NCBI RefSeq assembly: GCF_007859945.1
Contig: NZ_SJPQ01000001.1
Coordinates: forward strand, 1-64,000
DNA: 64,000 bases
Origin: Pseudobythopirellula maris
GTDB taxonomy: Bacteria > Planctomycetota > Planctomycetia > Pirellulales > Lacipirellulaceae
Reading direction: 5' to 3'
Below the pieces are notes generated by a model. It did not search any database, had not been told where the DNA came from, and was given only the letters and a program-made list of their open reading frames with translations. How positions within the stretch are numbered: position 1 is the stretch's first letter; every line of letters begins with the position of its first letter. The translations under genes were made by a program, and so were the position numbers. Below, one piece after another: positions 17,315 to 26,593 of this stretch.

Positions 17315-18262
17315 ATGTCCCCCGCCCCGGCCAACACGGAAGGTCTCGAGTTTGGCGTCGCCCGCGAACAAGAGCGGCTTGGCGCCCTGGGACTTGCGCT
17401 GCGAACGTTGCCGGCCGAGTGCCGCCCGCGGCTGGTCGACGCGATCGGACGCCAGCCCCCCTCGCAGCTGGGGCCCTTCGACGCGCTGGTGGTCGCGCGA
17501 CGCGCTGGTGAAGTGGTCGCCGCCGCTTGGGGTCAGCCGCAACCTGGCGCCGCGGCTTCGCTGTGGCTGCCCGAGGCGATCGGCGTAGCGGCCGAGAAGG
17601 TCGACGGACCGCTCATCGGGTTGGTCTGCCGCCAGGTCGACCATGCCCGCATGCCGATGACCCAGGCGCTGCTGGAGAGCGACGACGACCCGCGTTTGGC
17701 GGCTTTATTGGAGGCGGGCTTCGACCGCATCGCCGAACTCTTCTACCTTGAATGGCGCGACGACGAATCGTCCAAGGGAGCTCTTGAAGACTCCGCGTGC
17801 GATTCCGCCGTCGGCTTCGAGCCCTACCACCCACGCGATCGGCGACGGCTGGAGCGAGTCGTCGAGAGCACCTACACGGGCAGCCTCGACTGCCCCGCCC
17901 TCGAGGGTCGACGGGCGATCGCCGACACGATCGACGGCTATCGGGCGATCGGTCAATACGACAGTCGCGACTGGTGCTTTATCACCCACGAAGGGGGCGA
18001 CGCCGGCGTGCTGCTGCTCGCGCAGCACGACGACCCTTCGCAGTTGGAGCTGGTTTACATGGGCGTTACGCCCGCGGCGCGAGGCCGCGGACTCGGCGCT
18101 GCGGCGGTGCGCGAGGCTCAGCGAGTCGCCGCCGCGCGTTGCGTCGACCGGCTCGTGCTGGCGGTCGACTCGACCAACAAGCCGGCCCGTGACCACTACG
18201 CCGACGCCGGCTTCACGCGCTGGGCTAGCCGCGTCGCTTTGATCCGCTCGTTGCCGCGTTAA
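17315..18262 (+). CDS. GNAT-family N-acetyltransferase
   Basis: A 315-residue protein with two GNAT-like halves. The C-terminal half (about 165-315) carries the acetyl-CoA binding motif A 'VYMGVTPAARGRGLGAAAV' (V/I-x-x-x-x-R-G-x-G-x-A/G) followed by 'LVLAVDSTNKPARDHYADAGF', a standard GNAT motif B. The N-terminal half (about 10-140) has GNAT-like spacing but no motif A and is probably the degenerate copy, as in mycothiol-synthase-like tandem GNATs. Substrate is unknown. ATG at 17315 is chosen over the TTG three codons earlier. Confidence 0.8.
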   Translation: MSPAPANTEGLEFGVAREQERLGALGLALRTLPAECRPRLVDAIGRQPPSQLGPFDALVVARRAGEVVAAAWGQPQPGAAASLWLPEAIGVAAEKVDGPLIGLVCRQVDHARMPMTQALLESDDDPRLAALLEAGFDRIAELFYLEWRDDESSKGALEDSACDSAVGFEPYHPRDRRRLERVVESTYTGSLDCPALEGRRAIADTIDGYRAIGQYDSRDWCFITHEGGDAGVLLLAQHDDPSQLELVYMGVTPAARGRGLGAAAVREAQRVAAARCVDRLVLAVDSTNKPARDHYADAGFTRWASRVALIRSLPR

Positions 18263-18505
18263 TCGGCCTGTGGCGACGCAATCGTTGTGCGTTGCGGCAT
18301 CGAGATGGCTAAGCTCAAGTGTCTGGTCGATCGTGGCGTTCGTCGGCGACCGACATCATCCGTCGCGCGCAAGAACAGGTTTTCCACCCCCGGCATTCGC
18401 CGCTTGACAATCCAGTCGAGTGGCGCCGGGGGCCACGTTTTCCGGTGATTCCAAATGGTGAAGAGGAGCTTTTTTTTGCGTGAAGGGTTTCTTAATAAAA
18501 CCTGT

Positions 18506-18533
18506 TTGACTCCGTTGCTAGCACCCTTAGAAT
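18506..18533 (+). promoter_or_regulatory. Sigma70-type promoter upstream of dnaA
   Basis: TTGACT (18506-18511), 16-bp spacer, TAGAAT (18528-18533). This is the best promoter match in the window. Start would be near 18540, leaving a ~180-nt leader before dnaA that contains a terminator-like hairpin. The -10 and the bases after it (TTAGAATCGCGGCTCG) recur exactly upstream of kdsD. Confidence 0.6.
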
Positions 18534-18552
18534 CGCGGCTCGGGTTACCAAG

Positions 18553-18598
18553 CGTGCGGGGAGATCAGGCGGCCTTGTTGGTCGCCCCGCACGGTTTT
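18553..18598 (+). terminator. Terminator-like hairpin in the dnaA leader
   Basis: CGTGCGGGG (18553-18561) pairs perfectly with CCCCGCACG (18585-18593) and is followed by GTTTTTG. It lies between the promoter at 18506 and the dnaA start, so it would stop or attenuate leader transcripts. A second stem (GGCCCC/GGGGCC) follows near 18628-18645. An 8-T run at 18470-18477 has no stem before it. Apart from these signals the 457-bp gap 18263-18719 holds no gene. Confidence 0.6.
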
Positions 18599-18719
18599 TG
18601 AGCAGGCCTTTTTTCGTTGTTTCCTAGGCCCCCCATAGGGGCCGGTCCGGCGCGTTTCCAAGAAGGACACGCCGGCCGCGGGAGACGTTCTGGGCCGGCG
18701 GAGCACACAGGATGTGGTC

Positions 18720-20300
18720 ATGGAAGATGACAACATGACGGTCGCGGAACGCACGATTGACATCGCGGCAAACGAGAGCCTGCCGCGATTCCGCGAAGAG
18801 CTCCGCCGCGCCATTGGCCAGAAACGCTACGAGGCTTGGTTCGGCGATTCGCTCTTCGGCGCCGCCGCCGAGTTGACCGAGGACGGCCTGGGGGGCGTCG
18901 TGGTGCGGGTCGCCACGTCGTTCGAACGCGATTCGCTGGTCAAGACCATCCAATCCGATCTCGACAAGACCGCCAAGAAGCTCTTGCCCGAAGGCGCCAA
19001 GGCGGCGGTGGCTGTCGGAACGCTCACGAAAGCCGCCGCGCCCGCTGCCGACCCGTTCGAGGGCCAACAGAGCGTTGGCCCAAGCCAACTTGCCGAAGAC
19101 GGCACGCCTGGAACGAGCGCCGCCGGCAAGAACGTGGTTCACGGGGCCGCGGCCGACGTCACGCAGAAGCTCTCGCACGCGATCAGCACGGCGATCGCCG
19201 CCGACGGCCCGCCACGGGCCGCCCGTGTCGACGCCGCCCACACGCCCGGCTCTGCTAAACGGCGCCGCAGCGAGCCGACCGGTTTCGAAGCCCTCGTCAC
19301 CGGCAAGAGCATGGCCCAAGCGCTGAGCGCCGCCCGCGGCGCCATCCGCGGCGAGGCGACCGCCGGGCCAGTGCTGCTGTGGGGACCCACCGGCGTTGGC
19401 AAGACCCGCCTGCTCACGGCCATCCGCGAGGAGGCGTTGCGTCGCAACCGCCGCCAACGGGTTCTGTCGCTCACCGCCGAGCAGTTCACTTCGGCGTTCG
19501 TCGACTCGTTCCGCACCGGACTGCCGAGCTTCCGCCAGAAGCACCGCGGCGTGAACCTGCTGCTGCTGGACAACGTGACGTTCTTCGTTGGCAAGAAGCG
19601 CACGCTCGAAGAGCTGCAGCACACGATCGACGCCATTCAGGAGTCGGGCGGCCGAGTGGTGCTCACCAGCCTCCGCGGCCCGGGCGAGCTCCGCGACCTC
19701 GGCCCCGAGCTCGCCTCGCGGCTCACCGCCGGCGTGACGGCCGAGCTGCAGACGCCCGATCGGGAGATGCGGCTCGCCCTGGTGCGGCGCCTTGCCGACG
19801 AACGCGACCTGGAGCTGCCCGAGGGAGTCGCCGAGCGGCTCGCCGCCGCCCTGAGCGGTTCGGCGCGCGACGTTCTCGGCGCCCTCAACCGGCTGGAGCT
19901 CACCAGCGAAGCCTACGGCGAGTCAATCACCGCCGAACTCGCCGAGCGGGTGGCGGGCGAGATCAACCGGCTCTCAACCCCCACGCTGCGTCTGGCCGAC
20001 GTGCAGCGGGCCGTGAGCGACGTGTTCGGCGTCGACCTGGCGACGCTCCGCTCGACAAAGCGGACCAAGGCGGTTGCCGAGCCGCGGATGCTGGCGATGT
20101 GGCTCGCCCGCAAGCACACCCGCAGCGCGTGGAGCGAGATCGGCGAGTACTTTGGCCGCCGCAGCCACAGCACCGTGATCAGCGCGTGCCGCCGGGCCGA
20201 CAAACTGGCCGCCTCGACCGAGCCAACGCCACTCTGCGGAGGCGGGGGTGACCTGCACGAGGCGATCCGCCGCGTCGAGACCGCGCTACGCACGGCGTGA
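18720..20300 (+). CDS. dnaA: Chromosomal replication initiator DnaA (divergent)
   Basis: A 526-residue DnaA. Domain I spans about 10-80 (RRAIGQKRYEAWFGDSLF), then a long low-complexity linker (about 95-190), the AAA+ domain with Walker A LLWGPTGVGKTRLL, Walker B 'LLLLDNVTFFVGKK', and domain IV with the DNA-binding signature 'IGEYFGRRSHSTVISACRR'. The AAA+ layout ('TLEELQHTIDAI', 'LGPELASRL') is the planctomycete type. Two deviations stand out: the second Walker B acid is Asn (DN instead of DD), and the sensor I region reads TSLRGP where ADRPP or SDRPP is usual. dnaN and gyrB are not adjacent. ATG 18720 is chosen; a GTG lies two codons upstream. Confidence 0.9.
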   Translation: MEDDNMTVAERTIDIAANESLPRFREELRRAIGQKRYEAWFGDSLFGAAAELTEDGLGGVVVRVATSFERDSLVKTIQSDLDKTAKKLLPEGAKAAVAVGTLTKAAAPAADPFEGQQSVGPSQLAEDGTPGTSAAGKNVVHGAAADVTQKLSHAISTAIAADGPPRAARVDAAHTPGSAKRRRSEPTGFEALVTGKSMAQALSAARGAIRGEATAGPVLLWGPTGVGKTRLLTAIREEALRRNRRQRVLSLTAEQFTSAFVDSFRTGLPSFRQKHRGVNLLLLDNVTFFVGKKRTLEELQHTIDAIQESGGRVVLTSLRGPGELRDLGPELASRLTAGVTAELQTPDREMRLALVRRLADERDLELPEGVAERLAAALSGSARDVLGALNRLELTSEAYGESITAELAERVAGEINRLSTPTLRLADVQRAVSDVFGVDLATLRSTKRTKAVAEPRMLAMWLARKHTRSAWSEIGEYFGRRSHSTVISACRRADKLAASTEPTPLCGGGGDLHEAIRRVETALRTA

Positions 20301-20328
20301 CGACGCATAGCGCGCCGGTCACTTTTCT

Positions 20329-20485
20329 TAGAGCGGTTTGCTCATTGGTGTAGACGCTCGGCTCGCGATCGGCGTCGTGGCTTCGTCAGCCTGCATCGAC
20401 AATGCACCGCATTGCCTGCTTCGGCTTCCTCGCCACGCCGCCAATCGCTTCCCCGCTCGTACACACCAATTCGAAAACCGCTCTA
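20329..20485. repeat. 157-bp near-palindromic element, copy 1
   Basis: The element begins TAGAGCGGT and ends ACCGCTCTA. Its termini are inverted repeats (~48 bp imperfect, including an exact 13-bp ATTGGTGTAGACG block in copy 2; here ATTGGTGTAGACG against a one-base variant), and its middle holds CAATGC-ACC-GCATTG. It matches copies at 42242 and 51262 almost base for base. The last three bases form the TAG stop of the convergent acr3 gene. Confidence 0.9.
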
Positions 20486-21567
20486 GACGCGAGGTTCCGA
20501 GGCGAAATAACGCCGCTGGAACCAGAACGCCACGCTCACCAGACCGATCATCACCGGCACCTCGACCAGCGGCCCGATGACCGCCGCGAACGCCGCGCCG
20601 GAGTCGATGCCGAACACCGCGATCGCCACGGCGATCGCCAGCTCGAAGTTGTTGCTCGCGGCGGTGAACGCCAGTGTGGTCGTCTTGGAGTAGTCGGCCC
20701 CGACCGCCCGGCCCATGAAGAAGCTGACCAGGAACATCACGACGAAGTAGACCAGCAGCGGGACCGCGATCAGCAGCACGTCTTGCGGAATGCGGACGAT
20801 CTGCTCGCCCTTGAGGCTGAACATCACGACGATCGTCAGCAGCAAAGCGACGAGCGTCAGCGGGCTGATCGCGGGGATGAACACCTCCTCGTACCAGCGG
20901 CGTCCCTTCGCCTTGACCAGCACCAGGCGGGTCAGCATGCCCGCCATGAACGGCACGCCGAGATAGATCAGCACGCTCTGCGCGATCGGGCCCATGCCGA
21001 TCGCCACAACGCTGCCCTCGAGCCCCAGCAGCGGCGGCAGCCAAGTGAGGAAGAACCACGCGTAGACGCTGTAGAACAGCACCTGGAAAACGCTGTTAAA
21101 GGCGACCAGCCCCGCCGCGTACTCCGTGTTGCCCTTCGCCAAGTCGTTCCAGACGATCACCATCGCGATGCACCGCGCCAGGCCGATCAGGATCAGCCCC
21201 GTCATGTACTCCGGCTGGTCGCGCAGAAACAGCACGGCGAGCGCGAACATCAGCACCGGGCCGATCACCCAGTTCTGCACGAGCGACAGCCCCAAGATCT
21301 TCGTGTTGCGGAAGACCTCGCCCAGCTCTTCGTAGCGCACCTTCGCCAGCGGCGGGTACATCATCACGATCAGCCCGATGGCGATCGGGATGTTCGTCGT
21401 GCCGACCTGAAAGCCGTCGATAAACGCCTCGACCCCCGGCACGAACCAACCGGCGGCGACGCCGATCGCCATCGCCAGGAAGATCCACAGCGTCAGGTAA
21501 CGGTCGAGAAAGCCGAGCCGCCCCTGCGGGCAGCCGATCGGCTCGGTCGCGGTTGTTTGGGCCTCCA

Positions 21568-21568
<1 letters not shown>
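20483..21568 (-). CDS. acr3: Arsenite efflux permease ACR3
   Basis: A 361-residue, about ten-helix transporter of the BASS/ACR3 superfamily that exports arsenite. The hallmark '[16 protein letters not shown]' with its essential Cys is present, along with 'YLGVPFMAG' and '[17 protein letters not shown]' (the unwound-helix region). The ATG at 21568 overlaps the arsC stop by one base (TGATG); a GTG one codon upstream is possible. It is the last gene of arsR-arsC-acr3. Its TAG stop consists of the last three bases of the 157-bp repeat, so insertion of that element occurred exactly at the 3' end. Confidence 0.96.
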
Positions 21569-22013
<445 letters not shown>

Positions 22014-22020
<7 letters not shown>

Positions 22021-22385
22021 TTGCAATCGCTCTGCCGCCGGCAGAGCTCCTCCGGTTCGATTTTAAGAACGGCCTTCAGCGTCTTCTGATCGGCCTTGGC
22101 TTGCTTGTCGCGTTTCAGGCTGGCGAGCACCATCGCGAGCGCATCGTGCACCTCAGCCGGGGCGTCGTCTTCCGTCAGGCGGAAGTAAGCCCAGCGGCCT
22201 TGCTTACGCGACTCGACCAGGCGGGCCTGGCCCAAGATCGCCATGTGCCGCGACACGGTCGACGGCGCCAGGCCGAGCACCTCGACGATCTGGCAGAGGC
22301 AGAGCTCGCGGCCGTCGAGCAAGCCGACGGCGCGCAGGCGGCTCTCGTCCGCGATCGCTTTGGTGATGGCCAGTAGGTCTCGCAT
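22014..22385 (-). CDS. arsR: ArsR-family arsenic-responsive repressor
   Basis: A 123-residue winged-helix repressor. The metalloid-binding ELCLCQ motif (Cys 29 and 31) sits at the start of the recognition region, followed by '[32 protein letters not shown]'-type helix-turn-helix and wing segments. The C-terminal tail adds three more cysteines ([10 protein letters not shown]), which could extend the metal site. It heads the arsR-arsC-acr3 operon and probably binds the inverted repeat at 22406-22425, about 20 bp upstream of its start. Confidence 0.95.
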
Positions 22386-22405
22386 CGCGGTCCCGTCAGT
22401 ATGTT

Positions 22406-22425
22406 ATTTCGGCAACTGACGAAAT
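22406..22425. promoter_or_regulatory. Probable ArsR operator
   Basis: ATTTCG (22406-22411) and CGAAAT (22420-22425) form an inverted repeat with an 8-bp spacer, directly upstream of arsR. The half-site CTGACGAAATG recurs in the larger operator at 25171-25223. Confidence 0.55.
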
Positions 22426-22505
22426 GATATCCACCCCGACTGGGGCGTCAAGTCCGGAATCCTCCTCGCGCCGCTGGCTGTCAGGTAAGACGCGCCGTGC
22501 GGGCT

Positions 22506-23468
22506 CTATTGCGGCCGCCCGAGCCCCGCCAGCCGGGCGGTCGACTCGTAGTCGCCCGCCGCGGTCGTCGCCCCCAGGGCCGTGACGCACCGCGCGCCGC
22601 ACGCCGCCGCCAGCCGGCCCGCCTCTCCGAGCGGCATGCCGCGCAGCAGCCCGCAAAGCAGGCCGCCGATAAAGCAGTCGCCGGCGCCCGTGGTGTCGAC
22701 CACCGCCCCCGGCGGCTCGACCGCCGCGATCGCCACGCACTCGCCCGCCCGCTCACTCAAGAGCGCCCCCTCGCCGCCGAGCTTCACGCCGACCACGCCC
22801 GCCGCGCCGGCGTCGCGCAGCGTGGCGAGGATACGCTCGGGGTCGTCCTCGCCGGTCTGATGGCTCGCCTCCTTGTGGCTCGGCACGTACAGGTCCAAGT
22901 GCGGCAGCGACGGGGCGAGCTCGGCCAGCGTGCCCCCCGTGCCGGCCGCGTCGAGCGCCGTCATGCAGCCCACCCCGCGCACGGCGGCGAGCACCTCCGG
23001 CAGGTCGTCCTGCAACGCGGGCAGCAGCGAAAAGTAGCCGAGCAGCATCGCCCGGCTCGCCGCGAACAGGTCGAGGTTCTCAAGGAACGCCCACTTGTCG
23101 AGCCGCTTGGGGGCGCCGACGGCGTGCAAGAAGGTCCGCTCGCCCGACGGGTCGATCATCACCGCCGTGGTGCTGGTCGGGACCCCCGCCAGAGTGAGCA
23201 GCCCGCCGGTCGCGAGCCCCTCGGCCGCGTAGCGCGAGCGGATCACGTCGGCCCACGCGTCGTCGCCCAGGTAAGTGAAGGCCGCCGTGCTCATGCCGAG
23301 CCTCGCAAGCGTCACGCCGGCGTTCGACACGATCCCGCCCGTGGCGAGCACCAGCGGCTCGGTCCGCACCAACCGCCCGGCGCCAAGCGGCTCATCGAGC
23401 GGCACCGGCCGCACCAACACGTCGACCACACACGAGCCACAGACCACAACGTCGCGAGTTTTTTGCAC
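22506..23468 (-). CDS. PfkB-family sugar kinase
   Basis: A 320-residue ribokinase-like kinase. Visible signatures are the N-terminal 'VVCGSCVVDVLVRPVPL' and GG-x-x-x-N ('ATGGIVSNAGVTLARLG'), and the C-terminal PfkB signature 'DTTGAGDCFIGGLLCGLL' with the catalytic Asp. It starts with GTG at 23468. The substrate cannot be fixed; fructose, ribose or nucleoside are all possible. It precedes the ars operon on the same strand with a 120-bp gap containing the ars operator, so it is probably a separate unit. Confidence 0.85.
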   Translation of the reverse strand: MQKTRDVVVCGSCVVDVLVRPVPLDEPLGAGRLVRTEPLVLATGGIVSNAGVTLARLGMSTAAFTYLGDDAWADVIRSRYAAEGLATGGLLTLAGVPTSTTAVMIDPSGERTFLHAVGAPKRLDKWAFLENLDLFAASRAMLLGYFSLLPALQDDLPEVLAAVRGVGCMTALDAAGTGGTLAELAPSLPHLDLYVPSHKEASHQTGEDDPERILATLRDAGAAGVVGVKLGGEGALLSERAGECVAIAAVEPPGAVVDTTGAGDCFIGGLLCGLLRGMPLGEAGRLAAACGARCVTALGATTAAGDYESTARLAGLGRPQ

Positions 23469-23554
23469 AGCGGGTCCCCGAGTGAGTAGCGAGATCGGGT
23501 GGCTATCTTACTCGGGGGCGTACGCGGGAGCAGTGGTCGGCGTCTTGTCCCTCA

Positions 23555-25159
23555 TCACCTCCGCTTGATCCCCATTGCCCGAAGTCTCGAGCTGAGGGTG
23601 GTCGGTTTGACGCCCAGCAGCTCGGCGGCGCCTTCGGGGCCGTGGATCTTGCCGTCGGATGCTCTCAGGGCCCGCTCCAGGTTGTCGCGTTCGAGCTGGC
23701 GGATCTGGGCGTCGGTGAGAATCTCTCCCTCGGCGGGCGCGGGGCTCGGCTGGGATCGGTTGGTGGGCTCCCTGAGGTCGACCCGCAGCGCTCCGCCGCG
23801 CGAGAGAATCACCGCCCGCTCGATCACGTGCTGGAGTTCTCTGACGTTGCCGGGCCAGTCGTACCGCTCGAGCCGCCGGGAGACGGCCGTGGTCAAGCGG
23901 GGCGGCTCGGTCGCTAGGCGTTGCGACGCCTGCCGCAAGAAGTGTTCGGCGAGCACCGCCACGTCGTCCCGCCGCTGGCGGAGCGGCGGCATCTCGATCG
24001 GGAAAACGCTCAGCCGGTAGTAGAGGTCTTCTCGGAATCGCTTCTGGCGAGACTCTTCGCGCAGGTCGCGGTTCGTGGCGGCGATGATGCGGACATCGAC
24101 GCGGCGGGTCTGCTCTTCGCCGATCCGCTCGATCTCGCCCTCTTGGAGCACCCGCAGCAGCTTGCTCTGCAGGTCGAGCGGAACCTCGCCGACTTCGTCG
24201 AGGAACAGCGTTCCGCCATCGGCCAGCTCAAAACGCCCGGCCCGGTCGCGGAGCGCGCCGGTGAAGGCGCCCTGGATGTGGCCGAAGAACTCGCTCTCGA
24301 AGAGCTCACGCGGGATCGCGGCGCAGTTGACTTTGATCAGCGGTCGGTCGGCCCGGTTGCTGCGGCGGTGGACTTCGCGGGCGACGACTTCTTTGCCAAC
24401 GCCACTCTCCCCGAGGATGAGCACCGTCGAGTCGGTGGGGGCGACGAGGTCGATCTGCTGGCTCACGTTCCGCAACGCGGGGCTGACGCCGAGCATCTCG
24501 CCAAAGCCCTGCTCAGCGGCCGCCTCCTGCTGCAGGTACTCGTTCTCTTCTTCGAGCCTCTTGCGCAGTCGCTCGACTTCCTCCCAGGCGTGGGTGTGAG
24601 CGATGGCGACCGCCGCGTGGTCGGCGATCATCCGCAGCCAGTCGAGGCAGCCTTCGCCGATCCGCGCCCGGGTGAACACGCCCAACACGCCGAGCACCAT
24701 GCCGTGGTGGCTCAGCGGCTGGCCGGCGAACCCGATGATTCCCTCGTCGCGGACCCACGCGGGTTGAGCCACCCAGGAGGGCAGCTCCGCCATGTCGGGC
24801 GCCTCGATCGCCTCGCCCGTCATGGCGATCCGACCGACTTTGCGGACTCCGATCGGAAACCTCCGAAAACGTCCGTCGAGCCGCGACAGGTCTTGGCTCG
24901 GATCAACGACCGAGCGGCCGCTGCTCGCCACCAGGTGAAGGCACTGCGACCGATCGGGACATTCGTCTCGCATGGGGCACGTTTCGCACCCTTCTCCAGG
25001 GCGTACGAGCCACAGCCTGGCGAGGGCGATCTGGTCGGACGCCGCAATCCGCGACACCAGCAAGTCGAGAAGCTGAGGGAGCTCGCGCTGCTGAGCGAGT
25101 TCGAGCAACAGGCTCTTTGGGTCGTCGAGTAACGTCGGGTTTTCATCACGGCTCGGCAT
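23555..25159 (-). CDS. Sigma54-dependent activator with Cys-rich GAF sensor
   Basis: A 534-residue enhancer-binding protein. An N-terminal GAF-like domain (about 15-190) contains the Cys cluster C58-x2-C61-x5-C67-x5-C73 followed by H75, which could ligate a metal or iron-sulfur cluster. The AAA+ domain (about 220-450) has Walker A GESGVGKE, the sigma54-contacting GAFTGA loop ([15 protein letters not shown]), Walker B '[11 protein letters not shown]' and '[17 protein letters not shown]'. A Fis-type HTH ends the protein ('[21 protein letters not shown]'). It is divergent from an AhpD-like gene across the 25171-25223 inverted repeat, its likely target. What it senses is unknown; redox or nitrosative stress is plausible. 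Confidence 0.9.
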   Translation of the reverse strand: MPSRDENPTLLDDPKSLLLELAQQRELPQLLDLLVSRIAASDQIALARLWLVRPGEGCETCPMRDECPDRSQCLHLVASSGRSVVDPSQDLSRLDGRFRRFPIGVRKVGRIAMTGEAIEAPDMAELPSWVAQPAWVRDEGIIGFAGQPLSHHGMVLGVLGVFTRARIGEGCLDWLRMIADHAAVAIAHTHAWEEVERLRKRLEEENEYLQQEAAAEQGFGEMLGVSPALRNVSQQIDLVAPTDSTVLILGESGVGKEVVAREVHRRSNRADRPLIKVNCAAIPRELFESEFFGHIQGAFTGALRDRAGRFELADGGTLFLDEVGEVPLDLQSKLLRVLQEGEIERIGEEQTRRVDVRIIAATNRDLREESRQKRFREDLYYRLSVFPIEMPPLRQRRDDVAVLAEHFLRQASQRLATEPPRLTTAVSRRLERYDWPGNVRELQHVIERAVILSRGGALRVDLREPTNRSQPSPAPAEGEILTDAQIRQLERDNLERALRASDGKIHGPEGAAELLGVKPTTLSSRLRAMGIKRR

Positions 25160-25170
25160 CCCTCAAGGAT

Positions 25171-25223
25171 AACGACATTTCGTTCTATTGCGACGATATA
25201 TCGGCGGCTGACGAAATGTCGTT
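25171..25223. promoter_or_regulatory. Long inverted-repeat operator between activator and AhpD-like gene
   Basis: AACGACATTTCG (25171-25182) and CGAAATGTCGTT (25212-25223) are perfect 12-bp arms around a 29-bp spacer that itself holds the palindrome CGATATATCG (25194-25203). The spacing fits two or three dimer sites for the sigma54 activator. About 70 bp downstream, TTGGCGC-N6-TGT (25292-25307) is an imperfect -24/-12 candidate (the -12 GC is GT). Confidence 0.6.
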
Positions 25224-25379
25224 GCGTTCTTTTGGCTGCAAGAATTAGCGTAAGTGCTTATTCAAAAGGGGCTTGCAGATTGTTATGGAGTTTGGCGCCG
25301 GATCTGTATTAGGCGCGTGCGTTAGCGAGTGTGTCGCTCGCCGAACGACCTGCGTCAACCCAATCTAGGAGCCCCTGCC

Positions 25380-25973
25380 ATGTCCCGCCTTCCTCAAGTC
25401 GCTACCGACCAAGCCACCAAGCAGCAAGCGGAGCTGTTCGAGCTGGTGAAGTCGAAGCTCGGCCGCGTGCCCAATTTGTTCCGTGCTCTCGCCAACTCGC
25501 CCGCCGCCTTGCGCGGCTACCTCGAGTTCTCCGGCGCGATCGGCGCGGGCGAAGGCCTCAGCGCCCAGCAGCGCGAGATTGTCGCCCTGACGGTGGGCGA
25601 GGCTAACGGCTGCGAGTACTGCCTCGCCGCGCACTCGACCATCGGCAAGATGGTCGGCCTCTCGCCCGAGGCGATCGAGGCGGCCCGTCAATCCGACGGG
25701 TTCGACGATGCGAGCCGCGCTGTCGCCCGGTTCGCCAAGTCGGTGCTCGAGTCGCGGGGCCGCGTGTCGGACGCCGAGCTCGATGCGTTCCGCGACGCCG
25801 GTTTCGGCGACGACGGCGTCGTTGAGGTCGTGGCGCACGTCGCCCTGAACGTGTACACGAACTTCTTCAACAACCTGGTCGAGACCGACGTCGATTTTCC
25901 GGCGGCCGCGCCGCTCGCAGCCGGGGCGAGTGACGAGGCCGCGTGCTCGACCGACTGCGGGTGCGCCGTCTGA
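25380..25973 (+). CDS. AhpD-like carboxymuconolactone-decarboxylase-family peroxidase
   Basis: A 197-residue CMD-family protein of the alkylhydroperoxidase type. The redox motif is C78-E-Y-C81 with H85 (NGCEYCLAAHS), and 'VALTVGEANGC' and 'VEVVAHVALNVYTNFFNN' complete the CMD core. The C-terminus ends CSTDCGC, three cysteines that are not part of the family core and may form an extra redox or metal site. AGGAG is nine bases before the ATG. It faces the sigma54 activator and precedes the DUF1348 gene, probably as an operon. Confidence 0.88.
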   Translation: MSRLPQVATDQATKQQAELFELVKSKLGRVPNLFRALANSPAALRGYLEFSGAIGAGEGLSAQQREIVALTVGEANGCEYCLAAHSTIGKMVGLSPEAIEAARQSDGFDDASRAVARFAKSVLESRGRVSDAELDAFRDAGFGDDGVVEVVAHVALNVYTNFFNNLVETDVDFPAAAPLAAGASDEAACSTDCGCAV

Positions 25974-26013
25974 CATCGGCGTTTTCTGACCGCAGCGCCG
26001 TTTGGCCGTTGTG

Positions 26014-26043
26014 CCCCGCCCCGGCTCCCTCGCCGGGGCGGGG
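26014..26043 (+). other. Strong GC hairpin between AhpD-like and DUF1348 genes
   Basis: CCCCGCCCCGGC (26014-26025) pairs perfectly with GCCGGGGCGGGG (26032-26043) over a 6-nt loop. No T-run follows, so it would serve as a partial terminator or mRNA 3'-end stabiliser within the operon rather than a full intrinsic terminator. Confidence 0.55.
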
Positions 26044-26076
26044 TATTTGCTTCGCCCTCTCCACAGGAGTTACCCC

Positions 26077-26547
26077 ATGCCCCATCCAACCGACCTACGA
26101 CCCCCCTTCGACCGGGATTCCGCCACGGCCAAAGTCCGCGCTGCCGAGGACGCGTGGAACTCATGTGACCCGCACCGCGTGTCGCTTGCCTACAGCGAAG
26201 ACTCCACCTGGCGGAACCGCGACCAGTTCGTGCAAGGAAGGGAGGCGATCCGCGAGTTCCTCGCCGGAAAGTGGCAAACGGAACTCGACTACCGGCTGAT
26301 GAAGGACCTCTGGTCGTTCGACGGCAACCGGATCGCCGTTCGTTTTCAGTACGAGTACCACACCGCGGGCGGCCAGTGGTGGCGGGCCTACGGCAACGAG
26401 CTGTGGGAGTTCGACGCCGAGGGGCTGATGCGTCGCCGCGAGGCCAGCATCAACGATCTCGCCATCACCGAGTCGGAGCGAAAGTTCCGCTGGCCGGCGG
26501 GCGGACCGCGCCCGGCCGAGCCGGCCGCGGTGCTGTGCATCGCCTAG
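26077..26547 (+). CDS. DUF1348 / NTF2-like (SnoaL-fold) protein
   Basis: A 156-residue compact alpha+beta protein matching the DUF1348 family: '[22 protein letters not shown]', '[22 protein letters not shown]', '[27 protein letters not shown]' and '[18 protein letters not shown]'. The fold is a cone-like NTF2 domain with a pocket, but no catalytic residue is assigned in the family. A CAGGAG ribosome site lies before the ATG. It is downstream of the AhpD-like gene and probably shares its sigma54-linked control. Confidence 0.88.
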   Translation: MPHPTDLRPPFDRDSATAKVRAAEDAWNSCDPHRVSLAYSEDSTWRNRDQFVQGREAIREFLAGKWQTELDYRLMKDLWSFDGNRIAVRFQYEYHTAGGQWWRAYGNELWEFDAEGLMRRREASINDLAITESERKFRWPAGGPRPAEPAAVLCIA

Positions 26548-26593
26548 ATCGCACTACCGCTAGCCGTAGCGTTGTTTTCGCCATATCAACGTC

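Noticed and set aside
18263-18719. Replication origin next to dnaA
   Set aside because: Only one loose DnaA-box-like TTTTCCACC is visible, there is no cluster of boxes or clear AT-rich unwinding region, and dnaN is not adjacent.
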